Below, in pieces: positions 15,828-24,807 of a stretch of 64,000 bases of DNA. Made by a program: the position numbers and the translations under genes. The stretch comes from Saccharopolyspora kobensis (lineage in GTDB: Bacteria > Actinomycetota > Actinomycetes > Mycobacteriales > Pseudonocardiaceae): contig NZ_FNVB01000004.1 of the NCBI RefSeq assembly GCF_900108315.1, positions 434,001 to 498,000 on the forward strand, in the 5' to 3' direction. Under the pieces are notes generated by a model. The model saw nothing but the letters and a program-made list of their open reading frames with translations, was not told where the DNA came from and ran no database searches. Positions within the stretch are counted from its first letter, which is position 1. Every line of letters begins with the position of its first letter.

Positions 15828-18800
15828 ATGTCATATCCCAAGGTTCAGTTCGGCGACGCCGGTGAGCGCGGCGTGGCTGCCCAGCCCGCGTTCCCGGCCA
15901 TCGAGCGCCAGGTGCTGGATTTCTGGGCGAGCGACGACACCTTCCGGGCCTCGGTGCAGGCCCGCGAGGCCGGGACCAACGGTGCCAACGAGTTCGTCTT
16001 CTACGACGGCCCGCCGTTCGCCAACGGCCTGCCGCACTACGGGCACCTGCTGACCGGCTACGTCAAGGACGTGGTGCCGCGCTACCAGACGATGCGCGGC
16101 CGCCGGGTGGAGCGCCGGTTCGGCTGGGACTGCCACGGGCTGCCCGCCGAGGTGGAGGCGGAGAAGCAGCTCGGCATCACCTCGAAGTCCGAGATCGAGA
16201 GCATGGGCGTGGCCGCGTTCAACGACGCGTGCCGCACCTCGGTGCTGCGCTACACCGCCGAGTGGGAGGACTACGTCACCCGGCAGGCGCGGTGGGTGGA
16301 CTTCGACAACGACTACAAGACGCTCGACCTGGACTACATGGAAAGCGTCATGTGGGCCTTCAAGACCCTGTGGGACAAGGGTCTGGTCTACGAGGGCTTC
16401 CGGGTGCTCTGGTACTGCTGGCGCTGCGAGACGCCGCTGTCCAACACCGAGACCAAGATGGACGACGTCTACCGCCAGCGGCAGGACCCGGCGGTGACCG
16501 TGGGCCTGCGGCTGCAGGCGCCGGGCAAGGCCTACGACGGCGCGCTGGCCCTGGCGTGGACGACCACGCCGTGGACGCTGCCGTCCAACCTCGCCGCCGC
16601 GGTGCACCCGGACGTCGACTACGTGCTCGTCGCACCGGGCAACAGCTCGGAACGCTACGTGCTGGCCGAGGCGCGGCTGAGCGCCTACGCGCGGGAGCTC
16701 GGCGAGGACGTCGCCGAGCACGTCGTCGAGCGGTTCAAGGGCTCCGACCTGCTCGGCACGAAGTACCAGCCGCCGTTCGACTTCTTCGTCGGCCGCGAGA
16801 ACGCCCACCAGGTGCTGGCCGCCGACTACGTCACCACCGACGACGGCACCGGACTGGTGCACATCGCGCCCGCCTTCGGTGAGGAGGACAAGGTCGTCAC
16901 CGACGCCGCGGACATCGAACCGGTGGTGCCGGTCGACGCCCACGGCAAGTTCACCGCCGAGGTGCCGCCGTACGAGGGCCTGCAGGTCTTCGAGGCCAAC
17001 AAGCAGATCATCCGCGACCTCAAGGACGTCGGCCTGCTGCTGCGGCACGAGACCTACGACCACCCGTACCCGCACTGCTGGCGCTGCGACAACGCGCTGA
17101 TCCAGCGGGCGGTGTCGTCCTGGTTCGTGGCGGTCAGCAAGTTCAAGGACCGGATGGTCGAGCTCAACCAGCAGATCAACTGGGTGCCCGCGCACATCCG
17201 GGACGGCCAGTTCGGCAAGTGGCTGGAGAACGCCCGGGACTGGAACATCTCCCGCAACCGGTACTGGGGCTCGCCGATCCCGGTGTGGGTCTCCGACGAC
17301 CCGAACCACCCGCGCACCGACGTCTACGGCTCGCTGGACGAGCTGGAGCGCGACTTCGGCGTGCGGCCGAAGGACCTGCACCGGCCGGAGATCGACGAGC
17401 TGACCCGGCCCAACCCGGACGACCCGACCGGCAAGTCCACCATGCGCCGGGTGCCGGAGGTGCTGGACTGCTGGTTCGAGTCCGGCTCGATGCCGTTCGC
17501 GCAGGTGCACTACCCGTTCGAGAACGCCGAGTGGTTCGAGCACCACTACCCGGGCGACTTCATCGTCGAGTACAACGGGCAGACCCGCGGCTGGTTCTAC
17601 CTGCTGCACGTGCTCGCGACCGCGCTGTTCGACCGCCCGGCGTTCACCAACGTGGTGGCGCACGGCATCGTGCTGGGCGACGACAAGCTCAAGATGTCGA
17701 AGTCCAAGAAGAACTACCCGGACGTCAACGAGGTCTTCGACCGCGACGGCTCGGACGCGATGCGCTGGTTCCTGATGGCCAGCCCGATCCTGCGCGGCGG
17801 CGACCTGGTCGTCACCGAGGAGGGCATCCGGGACGGCGTCCGCCAGTCGGTGCTGCCGCTGTGGAACTCCTGGTACTTCCTGGCGCTGTACGCCAACGCC
17901 GAGGGCGTCACCGGTCGGTTCCGGGTGGACAGCCAGCACGTGCTGGACCGCTACGTGCTGGCCAAGACCCACGAGCTGGTCGGCGACGTGCAGGCCGCGA
18001 TGGACTCGCTGGACCTCGCCGGTGCGTGCAACACCGTCCGGGACTTCCTGGAGGTCCTGACCAACTGGTACGTGCGGCGCTCCCGCGACCGCTTCTGGGC
18101 CGGTGACCGCGACGCCATCGACACCCTGCACACCGTGCTGGAGGTGACCAGCCGGGTGGTGGCGCCGATGCTGCCGCTGACCGCCGAGGCGGTGTGGCGC
18201 GGGCTCACCGGTGGCCGCTCGGTGCACCTGACCGACTGGCCGCTGGTCGACGAGCTGCCCGCGGACGCGGCGCTGGTGACCGCGATGGACCAGGTGCGCC
18301 AGGTGTGCTCGTCGGCGTCGGCGCTGCGCAAGGCCAACAAGCTGCGGGTGCGGCTGCCGCTGGCCAAGCTCGTGGTAGCCACCGCGGAGGCCGATGCGCT
18401 GCGGCCGTTCGCCGACCTGATCCGCGACGAGATCAACGTCAAGGAGCTGGAGCTGACCACCGACGTGGCCCAGCACGGCCACTTCGAGATCGCGGTGAAC
18501 GCGCGGGCGGCCGGTCCGCGGCTCGGCCGCGACGTGCAGAAGGTGATCAAGGCGGTGAAGGCCGGCGAGTGGAGCCGCACCCCGGGCGGTGCGGTCGTCG
18601 CGGCCGGGATCGAGCTGCAGGACGGCGAGTTCAGCGAGCGGCTGGTGTCCACCGACCCCGGTGCGGCCGCCGCGCTGCCCGCGGACCTGGGCCTGGTCGT
18701 GCTGGACACCGAGGTGACCCCGGAGCTGGCCGCCGAAGGCGTGGCCCGCGACGTGGTGCGCGTCGTCCAGCAGGCCCGCAAGGAGGCGGACTTCCAGGTC

Positions 18801-18983
18801 TCCGACCGGATCACGGTGACCGTCTCGGCGCCGGAGGAGGTGCTGTCCGCGGTGGCGGCGCACCGCGAGTTCATCGCGGCCGAAACCCTCGCCGACGCGG
18901 TCGAGGCCGGTGACGCGGCCGGTGGCTCCACCGGTTCGGTCGGTGACGGCACCGAGATCTCGGTGTCGGTGGCCCGAGTCTGA
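15828..18983 (+). CDS. ileS: Isoleucine--tRNA ligase
   Basis: Class I aminoacyl-tRNA synthetase; 1051 residues, the length of the long, eukaryote-like (type 2) IleRS found in actinobacteria. HYGH (HIGH motif) is at residues 70-73 and KMSKS at 622-626. The CP1 editing domain lies between them ([10 protein letters not shown] near 245), and a C-terminal anticodon-binding domain follows. ATG 15828 has CGAGGAG upstream. Expression is under the T-box leader directly 5'. Type 2 enzymes are often less sensitive to mupirocin, but that cannot be read from sequence alone. Confidence 0.97.
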   Translation: MSYPKVQFGDAGERGVAAQPAFPAIERQVLDFWASDDTFRASVQAREAGTNGANEFVFYDGPPFANGLPHYGHLLTGYVKDVVPRYQTMRGRRVERRFGWDCHGLPAEVEAEKQLGITSKSEIESMGVAAFNDACRTSVLRYTAEWEDYVTRQARWVDFDNDYKTLDLDYMESVMWAFKTLWDKGLVYEGFRVLWYCWRCETPLSNTETKMDDVYRQRQDPAVTVGLRLQAPGKAYDGALALAWTTTPWTLPSNLAAAVHPDVDYVLVAPGNSSERYVLAEARLSAYARELGEDVAEHVVERFKGSDLLGTKYQPPFDFFVGRENAHQVLAADYVTTDDGTGLVHIAPAFGEEDKVVTDAADIEPVVPVDAHGKFTAEVPPYEGLQVFEANKQIIRDLKDVGLLLRHETYDHPYPHCWRCDNALIQRAVSSWFVAVSKFKDRMVELNQQINWVPAHIRDGQFGKWLENARDWNISRNRYWGSPIPVWVSDDPNHPRTDVYGSLDELERDFGVRPKDLHRPEIDELTRPNPDDPTGKSTMRRVPEVLDCWFESGSMPFAQVHYPFENAEWFEHHYPGDFIVEYNGQTRGWFYLLHVLATALFDRPAFTNVVAHGIVLGDDKLKMSKSKKNYPDVNEVFDRDGSDAMRWFLMASPILRGGDLVVTEEGIRDGVRQSVLPLWNSWYFLALYANAEGVTGRFRVDSQHVLDRYVLAKTHELVGDVQAAMDSLDLAGACNTVRDFLEVLTNWYVRRSRDRFWAGDRDAIDTLHTVLEVTSRVVAPMLPLTAEAVWRGLTGGRSVHLTDWPLVDELPADAALVTAMDQVRQVCSSASALRKANKLRVRLPLAKLVVATAEADALRPFADLIRDEINVKELELTTDVAQHGHFEIAVNARAAGPRLGRDVQKVIKAVKAGEWSRTPGGAVVAAGIELQDGEFSERLVSTDPGAAAALPADLGLVVLDTEVTPELAAEGVARDVVRVVQQARKEADFQVSDRITVTVSAPEEVLSAVAAHREFIAAETLADAVEAGDAAGGSTGSVGDGTEISVSVARV

Positions 18984-18992
18984 ACCTGCTGC

Positions 18993-19028
18993 GCCCGGGT
19001 GGCGTCGGTACGCCGGCGCCACCCGGGC
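18993..19028 (+). terminator. ileS terminator hairpin
   Basis: A 12-bp perfect stem (GCCCGGGTGGCG / CGCCACCCGGGC) begins 9 nt after the ileS stop, with a 12-nt loop. No U-tract. Confidence 0.65.
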
Positions 19029-19075
19029 CGGAAGTTGGTGTGACGGAGGCCTCTCCCACGCTTCGGGAACCGGTG

Positions 19076-19105
19076 TTGCCCGTGGCGCGGACGTTTTCCT
19101 AAAGT
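19076..19105 (+). promoter_or_regulatory. Predicted promoter of the SAM-IV-controlled gene
   Basis: TTGCCC (19076-19081) and TAAAGT (19100-19105), spacer 18 bp. Transcription would start about 8 nt later, at the 5' end of the riboswitch. Confidence 0.5.
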
Positions 19106-19116
19106 GCTGTTCCGAA

Positions 19117-19235
19117 GGTCATGAGCGCCAGCGCGAAGCCCCGGCTCGCTGGCCGGCAACCCTCCAACCGCGGTGGGGTGCCCCGGGTGAGGACCTGGCC
19201 GGTCGCGCAGGGCGACCCGGCAAGCGCGGGCCCCC
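19117..19235 (+). ncRNA. SAM-IV riboswitch
   Basis: S-adenosylmethionine-binding leader. It shows the near-invariant SAM-I/IV core: GGTCATGAGCGCCAGCG, then AAGCCCCGGCTCGCTGGCCG, GCAACCCTCCAACCGCGG, GTGGGGTGCC and CCGGGTGAGGACC. GGTC at 19117 pairs with GGACC at 19191 to close P1. The downstream GGTCGCGCAGGGCGACC stem and GCGCGGGCCCCC are the SAM-IV-specific 3' extension. It precedes a PLP sulfur-transfer-type enzyme and should repress it when SAM is plentiful. Confidence 0.9.
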
Positions 19236-19267
19236 GGACGGGTCCGATGAGGCCTTGGAGGGGCGTC

Positions 19268-20605
19268 ATGACCTCTGCCGTAGTCAGCATCCCGACCCAG
19301 TCGACCGCCGACCACCGCGTGCCCGCGGTGGCGGGCAGCGCGCTGCGCGTGCCGCTGGTCAACGGGGACAGCATCGGTTACGCCAATCTCGACCACGGGG
19401 CCAGCGCGCCTTGTCTGAGCAGCGTGCAGAAGGCCGTCGACGAGCTGCTGCCGTGGTACGCCAGCGTGCACCGCGGGGCCGGTTTCGCCTCCCAGGTGTG
19501 CACCCGCGTCTACGAGGGTGCGCGCGAGGTCCTGCGCGAGTTCGTCGGAGCCCGGCGCACCGACTCGGTGATCTTCACCCGCAACACCACCGATGCGCTG
19601 AACCTGCTGGCGAAGGCTTTGCCACGGGGCACCTCCGTGGTCGTCTTCGACACCGAGCACCACGCCGCGCTGCTGCCCTGGACCGGTCCGCGGGTGCGGC
19701 GGATCGCTGCTCCGGCGACTCCGGCCGAGGCGGTCACCGCGCTGGACGCCGCGCTGGCGGAATGCCCGGAGGGCCCGCGGCTGGCGGTGATCACGGGTGC
19801 CTCGAACGTCACCGGCGAGCTGTGGCCGGTCGCCGAGCTCGCCCGCGTCGCGCGCCGCCGCGGTGCGCGGACCGTGCTCGACGCCGCGCAGCTCGCCCCG
19901 CACCGGCCGGTGCGGATCACCGAGCTCGACGTCGACTACGTCGCGATCTCCGGGCACAAGCTGTACGCGCCGTTCGGCGCGGGTGCGCTGGTCGGGCGCG
20001 CGGACTGGCTCAACGCCGCCGAGCCCTACCTGGCCGGTGGCGGCGCCACACGGCAGGTGCACGAGCGCGCGGTGAGCTGGACCAGCGGAGCGGAGCGGCA
20101 CGAGGCCGGATCGCCGAACACCGTCGGCGTGCACGCGCTGGCCAAGGCCTGCGAGGAGCTGTCGGCGAACTGGTCGGACGTCGTCGCGCACGAGGAGGCG
20201 CTGCTGCGCCGCCTGCGGGCCGGGTTGCGCGAGGTGCCGGGGCTGCGCGAGCTGTGCCTGTTCGAGGCCGACCACGAGCGGGTCGGCGTGGTGAGCTTCA
20301 CCGTCGACGGCCAGGACCCGGGGCTGCTCGCCGCCGCGCTGTCCGCCGAGCACGGCATCGGGGTTCGCGACGGGCTGTTCTGCGCGCACCTGGCCACCCG
20401 GGGGCTGCTGTCGCGGGCCGGTTCGGACTCCGGCCGCGCGGTGCGCGTCAGCATCGGGCTGGGCACCACGACCGAGCACGTCGACCGCTTGGTCCGCGCT
20501 CTGCGGAAGCTGGTCGCCGAAGGCCCGGACTGGCGCTACGAGCAGGTGGACGGCCGCTGGACGCCGGCCGACGACCCGCGCCCGCTCCCCGACTTCCTGC
20601 GCTGA
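19268..20605 (+). CDS. Aminotransferase class V / cysteine desulfurase-like enzyme
   Basis: 445 residues, PLP-dependent fold type I, SufS/NifS-like branch. The Schiff-base lysine lies in YVAISGHKLYAPFG; the cofactor aspartate and histidine lie in TVLDAAQLAPH and FDTEHHAAL. A cysteine at the SufS-like loop (VRDGLFCAHLATR) would be suited to persulfide formation. ATG 19268 follows GGAGGGG; the frame opens earlier but that part is the riboswitch. The SAM-IV leader ties it to sulfur/methionine metabolism, which supports a desulfurase role, but no sulfur-acceptor gene is adjacent. Confidence 0.85.
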   Translation: MTSAVVSIPTQSTADHRVPAVAGSALRVPLVNGDSIGYANLDHGASAPCLSSVQKAVDELLPWYASVHRGAGFASQVCTRVYEGAREVLREFVGARRTDSVIFTRNTTDALNLLAKALPRGTSVVVFDTEHHAALLPWTGPRVRRIAAPATPAEAVTALDAALAECPEGPRLAVITGASNVTGELWPVAELARVARRRGARTVLDAAQLAPHRPVRITELDVDYVAISGHKLYAPFGAGALVGRADWLNAAEPYLAGGGATRQVHERAVSWTSGAERHEAGSPNTVGVHALAKACEELSANWSDVVAHEEALLRRLRAGLREVPGLRELCLFEADHERVGVVSFTVDGQDPGLLAAALSAEHGIGVRDGLFCAHLATRGLLSRAGSDSGRAVRVSIGLGTTTEHVDRLVRALRKLVAEGPDWRYEQVDGRWTPADDPRPLPDFLR

Positions 20606-20630
20606 GCCGCCCACCCCGGGCGGTCGGTGT

Positions 20631-20674
20631 GCAATTTCAATGGAAATTGTGTCCCTGATTTCAATGGAACTTGC
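20631..20674. repeat. Family C 44-nt twin palindrome, copy 1
   Basis: Two AT-rich palindromes (GCAATTTCAATGGAAATTG and GATTTCAATGGAACTTGC) in a GC-rich intergenic region, 25 nt after the aminotransferase stop. Same 44-nt length as the copies at 20726, 40007 and 63932. Confidence 0.85.
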
Positions 20675-20725
20675 GGGACCGTCGGCGTGTCGGTGCCCGA
20701 CGCGCCGGTGGCGGGCCGGGACGGC

Positions 20726-20769
20726 GCAATTTCAATGGAAATTGGACGTCTGATTTCCATTGAAATTGC
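20726..20769. repeat. Family C 44-nt twin palindrome, copy 2
   Basis: GCAATTTCAATGGAAATTG, a short GACGTCT-type spacer, then GATTTCCATTGAAATTGC. It lies 51 nt after copy 1 and 86 nt before lspA. Confidence 0.85.
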
Positions 20770-20855
20770 ATCGGTCGGGCCGCGCCGGGTGATCGGCCGG
20801 TTGCGGAGTCGGTACTGCTGCGATGCGGCCGGTGCGGTTCAGGGACAATGGGGGC

Positions 20856-21524
20856 GTGAGCAGCGAGCAGTCCTCTCCCAAGCAGTCATCCGCGGAGCCG
20901 GTGGATCACGGGGAAGCCGCCGAACAGGTGCCCGAGGTCCCGGCCGAGACCGCCGAGACGTCCGGCGACGCGCCTGCGGCGGTCGAACGCCCGCGCAAGT
21001 CCGCGAAGCTGCTGGCGCTGCTGTTCGCGGTCGCGGTGGCCGGTCTGGGGCTCGACATCCTCACCAAGGTCGTCGTGGTCGCCGAGCTCGAGGGCGAACC
21101 GCCGGTCGAGGTGCTCGGCGGACTGCTCTACCTCGACGTGCTGCGCAATCCCGGCGCGGCGTTCTCGCTGGCCACCGGCCTGACGTGGCTGCTGTCACTG
21201 CTGGCCATCGTGGTGGTCGGCGTGATCATCTGGCTGGCGCCGAAGCTGCGCTCGCCGGGCTGGGCGGTCGGCCTCGGGCTGGTGCTCGGCGGTGCGTGCG
21301 GCAACCTCGTCGACCGCATCTTCCGCGCCCCCGGCCCGCTGGAGGGCCACGTGGTGGACTTCCTCTCGATCCTCGCGCCCGGCGGTGCGGTGTGGCCGGT
21401 GTTCAACATCGCCGACAGCTGCATCGTCGTCGGCGGCGTGCTGATCGTGCTGCTGTCGCTGATGGGCCGCGACTACGACGGCACCGTGCACCGGAAGAAG
21501 AAGGCGGCGGAGAACAACTCGTGA
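20856..21524 (+). CDS. lspA: Lipoprotein signal peptidase
   Basis: Aspartic membrane peptidase II, which cleaves prolipoproteins such as the two ABC binding proteins in this window; 222 residues. An unusual 55-residue acidic, Ala/Glu/Pro-rich N-terminal extension precedes four membrane spans. The catalytic aspartates lie in the conserved regions GNLVDRI and [12 protein letters not shown]; the RNPGAAFS motif is also present. GTG 20856 lies 6 nt from ACAATG and may be leaderless. Its stop overlaps the next gene's GTG (GTGA). Confidence 0.95.
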   Translation: MSSEQSSPKQSSAEPVDHGEAAEQVPEVPAETAETSGDAPAAVERPRKSAKLLALLFAVAVAGLGLDILTKVVVVAELEGEPPVEVLGGLLYLDVLRNPGAAFSLATGLTWLLSLLAIVVVGVIIWLAPKLRSPGWAVGLGLVLGGACGNLVDRIFRAPGPLEGHVVDFLSILAPGGAVWPVFNIADSCIVVGGVLIVLLSLMGRDYDGTVHRKKKAAENNS

Positions 21525-22450
21525 GCGATCTTCGAAACCTGCCGGTGCCCGAGGGGCTGGACGGCATGCGGGTCGACGCGGGCCTGTCCAAGCTGCTGGG
21601 CCTGTCCCGCAACGCGGTGGCCACGCTGGCCGAATCCGGTGACGTGCTGCTCGACGGCAACGTCGTGGGCAAGTCCGACCGGCTGGTGGCCGGTTCGTGG
21701 CTGGAGGTGACGCTGCCCCCGGCGCAGCAGCCGCTGCAGGTCGTCGCGGTGCCGGTGGAGGGCATGGAGATCATCCACCAGGACGACGACATCGTGGTGG
21801 TGAACAAGCCGATCGGCGTCGCGGTGCACCCGAGCCCCGGCTGGGAGGGCCCCACGGTCGTCGGCGGGCTGGCCGCCGCGGGCGTGCGGATCGCGACCTC
21901 CGGAGCCGCCGAGCGGCAGGGCGTCGTGCACCGGCTCGACGCGGGCACCACCGGCGTGATGGTGGTGGCCAAGAGCGAGCACGCGTACTCGGTGCTCAAG
22001 CGGGCGTTCAAGGAGCGCACCGTGGACAAGCGCTACCACGCGGTGGTGCAGGGCCACCCCGATCCCAGCCGCGGCACGATCGACGCGCCGATCGACCGGC
22101 ACCCGCGCCACGACTACAAGTTCGCCGTGGTCACCGGCGGCAAGCCGAGCATCACGCACTACGAGACGGTGGAGGCCTTCCGCGCCGCCTCGCTGGTGGA
22201 CGTGAAGCTGGAAACCGGCCGCACGCACCAGATCCGGGTGCACTTCGCGGCGATCAAGCACCCGTGCGTCGGCGACCTGACCTACGGCGCGGACCCGGTC
22301 CTGGCGCGGAAGCTGGCGATCACCAGGCAGTGGCTGCACGCCCGGAGCCTGTCCTTCGAGCACCCGTCCGGCGGCTGGGTCACCTTCGAGAGCCACTACC
22401 CGGACGACCTGCAGCACGTGCTCGACGAGCTCCGCGATCAGGACCGCTGA
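21521..22450 (+). CDS. RluD-type 23S rRNA pseudouridine synthase
   Basis: 309 residues. An N-terminal S4 RNA-binding domain ([19 protein letters not shown]) is followed by the RsuA/RluD catalytic domain with HRLDAGTTG at 137-145, Asp140 being the nucleophile. Further family motifs are KRYHAVVQG and [15 protein letters not shown] 21521 overlaps the lspA stop by 4 nt. lspA followed by this synthase is a widely conserved pair. The target site in rRNA (RluD-like 1911/1915/1917) is inferred only from family. Confidence 0.93.
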   Translation: MSDLRNLPVPEGLDGMRVDAGLSKLLGLSRNAVATLAESGDVLLDGNVVGKSDRLVAGSWLEVTLPPAQQPLQVVAVPVEGMEIIHQDDDIVVVNKPIGVAVHPSPGWEGPTVVGGLAAAGVRIATSGAAERQGVVHRLDAGTTGVMVVAKSEHAYSVLKRAFKERTVDKRYHAVVQGHPDPSRGTIDAPIDRHPRHDYKFAVVTGGKPSITHYETVEAFRAASLVDVKLETGRTHQIRVHFAAIKHPCVGDLTYGADPVLARKLAITRQWLHARSLSFEHPSGGWVTFESHYPDDLQHVLDELRDQDR

Positions 22451-22495
22451 CCAGGTACTGTGACGGGAAGTCCAGCTGTCGACCAAGGGGGCTTG

Positions 22496-22792
22496 ATGGC
22501 ACAGTCGAGATCGTTCGAGGGCTCGGATGCGCCGACGCCGCCGAACGGCATGCCGGTGATCGACCCGGGAGCCGACGCCGAGACCCCGCCCCACGGGTTC
22601 AACAGCCTCGGCGACGTGATCAGCGCCGAGGACGTCGGTTCGGCGGCGCCGTCGGTCTTCGGCGCCCCGGAACCCGCCCAGCCGCGCGGCGAGGCCCAGG
22701 ACTGGCCGAAGCTGGAGTACCGCAGCCGCAACAAGCCGGAGCGCTCGAAGCGCCCCAGCCCTTTGGACTTCTTCCGCCGGAAGGAAAGCTGA
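22496..22792 (+). CDS. Small disordered hypothetical protein
   Basis: 98 residues, acidic in the first two-thirds with many Pro/Gly/Asp residues, basic at the end (RSRNKPERSKRPSPLDFFRRKES). ATG 22496 has CAAGGGGGC upstream. No domain is recognised; the composition suggests a disordered tail-type protein. The last 22 nt including the stop are repeated exactly at 23058-23079, on the far side of a family A element. Confidence 0.6.
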   Translation: MAQSRSFEGSDAPTPPNGMPVIDPGADAETPPHGFNSLGDVISAEDVGSAAPSVFGAPEPAQPRGEAQDWPKLEYRSRNKPERSKRPSPLDFFRRKES

Positions 22793-23057
22793 GGTTTTCC
22801 AGGCTCATCTTGCGTGGCGGTGCGGGTGGCGGAACCTCAGCGTCCGCCTGGCTGCGGGATCCCGTTCTGATGTATGTCCGATACACGGCGAACGGGCTGT
22901 CCTCGCCAGGCGAACGCTGAGAACCCGCGGCGGTGCGAGTTGCGAGGGTGGGTTATGCGCCTGCGGCGCATGCGACCACTTCCCGCTCTGGGCACGTTGG
23001 TCGTCGCGGCTGCGAGCCCGACCAAGATGAGAAGATCGGTGGAATTCGAAGGATCGG
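22793..23057 (+). repeat. Family A hairpin element, copy 4, flanked by a 22-bp direct repeat
   Basis: The most complete copy. Nested stems: 22829-22832/22925-22928, 22836-22842/22915-22921, 22845-22852/22905-22912, 22861-22867/22890-22896, and the tip 22871-22875/22881-22885. An upstream GAGGTT arm can alternatively pair with GGAACCTC (22831-22838). The tail carries a small hairpin (GCGCCTGCGGCGC) and GCCCGACC. It begins right after a stop codon and is bounded by identical 22-bp sequences at 22771-22792 and 23058-23079. Confidence 0.8.
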
Positions 23058-23085
23058 CTTCCGCCGGAAGGAAAGCTGACGGGCG

Positions 23086-24465
23086 TCACAGGGCTTTGAG
23101 CTCTTCGACCACTTCGCGGACCGAGGACTTGGCGTCGCCGAAGAGCATCGAGGTCTTCGGGTCCACGTAGAGCGGGTTGTCCACGCCGGCGAAGCCCGCT
23201 CGCATCGAGCGCTTCAGCACGATCACCGTCCTGGCCTGGTCCACGTCGAGGATCGGCATGCCGTAGATCGGGGAGTTCGGGTCGGTGCGGGCCGCCGGGT
23301 TGGTGACGTCGTTGGCGCCGATCACCAGCGCGACGTCGGTGCGGGCGAACTCGTCGTTGATCTCGTCCATCTCCTTGAGCCGCTCGTAGGGCACGTCCGC
23401 CTCCGCGAGCAGCACGTTCATGTGCCCGGGCATCCGGCCGGCCACCGGGTGGATCGCGTAGAGCACGCCGACGCCCTTGTCCGCCAGCAGCTTCGCCATG
23501 TCCTGCACCGCGTGCTGGGCCTGCGCGACGGCCATGCCGTAGCCGGGCACCACGATCACCTGCCCGGCGTAGGCGAGCTGGATCGCCACGTCCGCGGCGC
23601 TGACCGAGCGCACCGTGCCACCGGCGGCCGCCGGTGCGGCGTCGGCGGTCCCGCCGAAGCCACCGGCGACGATCGACGGGATCGAGCGGTTCATCGCCTT
23701 GGCCATCTGATCGGTCAGGATCGAACCGGAGGCGCCGACGATCATCCCGGCGACGATCATCGCCGTGTTGCTCAGCGCCAGCCCGGCCGCCGCCGCGGAC
23801 AGCCCGGTGAAGGCGTTCAGCAGCGACACCACCACCGGCATGTCGGCGCCGCCGATCGGCAGCACCACCGCGATCCCGGCCAGCCCGGCCAGCACGAGCA
23901 CCGCGATCAGCAGCAGCTCGACGTCGTTGCCCAGGCCGATCAGCACCGCGCACGCCACCGCACCGGCCAGCAGCAGCACGTTCAGCGGCAGCTGCAGGCG
24001 GCCCACCGTGATCGGGCGGCCGGGCACGATCTCCTGCAGCTTGCCGAAGGCCACCAGCGAACCCCAGAACGAGATCGAGCCGATGATCGCGGCGAACAGC
24101 GTGGCGATCGGCACGAACGCCGGTGCGCCCTGGAAACCGGCGCTCTCCCGGAACTCCACCCACGCGGTGAGCGCCACCGCGCCGCCGCCGACGCCGTTGA
24201 ACAGCGCCACCATCTGCGGCATCGCGGTCATCCGCACCCGCCGCGCCGCCGGGACGCCGATCACCGCGCCCACCACCAGGCCCAGCACGATCAGCCCCCA
24301 GTTGCCCAGCCCGGGCGTGAGCAGCGTGGCGACCACCGCGATCACCATGCCGACCGCGGCGATCGCGTTGCCGCGCACCGCGGTCCGCGGCCCGGTCAGG
24401 CCCATCAGGCCGTAGATGAACAGCGCGAAGGCGAGGACGTAGAGGACCGACCGCAGCGTGATCAC
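23086..24465 (-). CDS. pntB: NAD(P) transhydrogenase subunit beta
   Basis: Proton-translocating transhydrogenase subunit that binds NADP(H) and converts NADH to NADPH using the proton gradient; 459 residues. About eight to nine membrane spans are followed by a soluble dIII domain (from about residue 280) with VIVVPGYGMAVAQAQHA and VLVIGANDVTNPAA-type motifs. GTG 24465 overlaps the pntAb stop (GTGA). It is last in the pntAa-pntAb-pntB operon, convergent with the small gene at 22496 across a family A repeat. Confidence 0.95.
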   Translation of the reverse strand: MITLRSVLYVLAFALFIYGLMGLTGPRTAVRGNAIAAVGMVIAVVATLLTPGLGNWGLIVLGLVVGAVIGVPAARRVRMTAMPQMVALFNGVGGGAVALTAWVEFRESAGFQGAPAFVPIATLFAAIIGSISFWGSLVAFGKLQEIVPGRPITVGRLQLPLNVLLLAGAVACAVLIGLGNDVELLLIAVLVLAGLAGIAVVLPIGGADMPVVVSLLNAFTGLSAAAAGLALSNTAMIVAGMIVGASGSILTDQMAKAMNRSIPSIVAGGFGGTADAAPAAAGGTVRSVSAADVAIQLAYAGQVIVVPGYGMAVAQAQHAVQDMAKLLADKGVGVLYAIHPVAGRMPGHMNVLLAEADVPYERLKEMDEINDEFARTDVALVIGANDVTNPAARTDPNSPIYGMPILDVDQARTVIVLKRSMRAGFAGVDNPLYVDPKTSMLFGDAKSSVREVVEELKAL

Positions 24466-24767
24466 TTCTCGGCGTCCTTCCGCGCGGCTTCCGGCTTGCG
24501 CTTGAACATGCCCAGCATCCGGTCGGTGACCAGGAAACCGCCGACCACGTTGATGGTGCCGAAGATGATCGCCACCAGCGCCAGCAGCTGCGAACCGAGA
24601 TCGTCCACACCGGACCCGAGCGCCAGCACGCCGCCGAGCAGCACGATGCCGTGGATGGCGTTGGTGCCGGACATCAGCGGCGTGTGCAGCGTGTTCGGCA
24701 CCTTGGAGATCACCGCGAAGCCGACGAAGCCGGCCAGCACCAGGATCGCCAGATCGGCCAGGAACAT
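24462..24767 (-). CDS. pntAb: NAD(P) transhydrogenase subunit alpha, membrane part
   Basis: 101 residues, three membrane spans with the signature SKVPNTLHTPLMSGTNAIHGI. It is the membrane half of the alpha subunit, encoded separately as in many actinobacteria and Rhodospirillum-type systems. ATG 24767 follows GGAGGAGGGGG. The gap to pntAa is 40 nt; the stop overlaps pntB. The three genes form one proton pump for NADPH supply. Confidence 0.95.
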   Translation of the reverse strand: MFLADLAILVLAGFVGFAVISKVPNTLHTPLMSGTNAIHGIVLLGGVLALGSGVDDLGSQLLALVAIIFGTINVVGGFLVTDRMLGMFKRKPEAARKDAEK

Positions 24768-24807
24768 CGCCCCCTCCTCCCGGGATTGGGGGTGCGGGCA
24801 CCCGGGC

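Noticed and set aside
15831-19022. Minus-strand frame opposite ileS
   Set aside because: Antisense shadow; no domain, and it would cover the ileS catalytic motifs.
20631-20769. CRISPR array
   Set aside because: Only two units, each palindromic internally, with no regular spacers and no cas genes.
20627-20770. Coding sequence over family C repeats (NFNGN / ISIEI peptides)
   Set aside because: Peptides come from the palindromes in arbitrary frames; the same element is intergenic everywhere.
22793-23057. Insertion sequence with transposase
   Set aside because: No open frame long enough for a transposase and no terminal inverted repeats of IS type; better described as a non-coding hairpin element.
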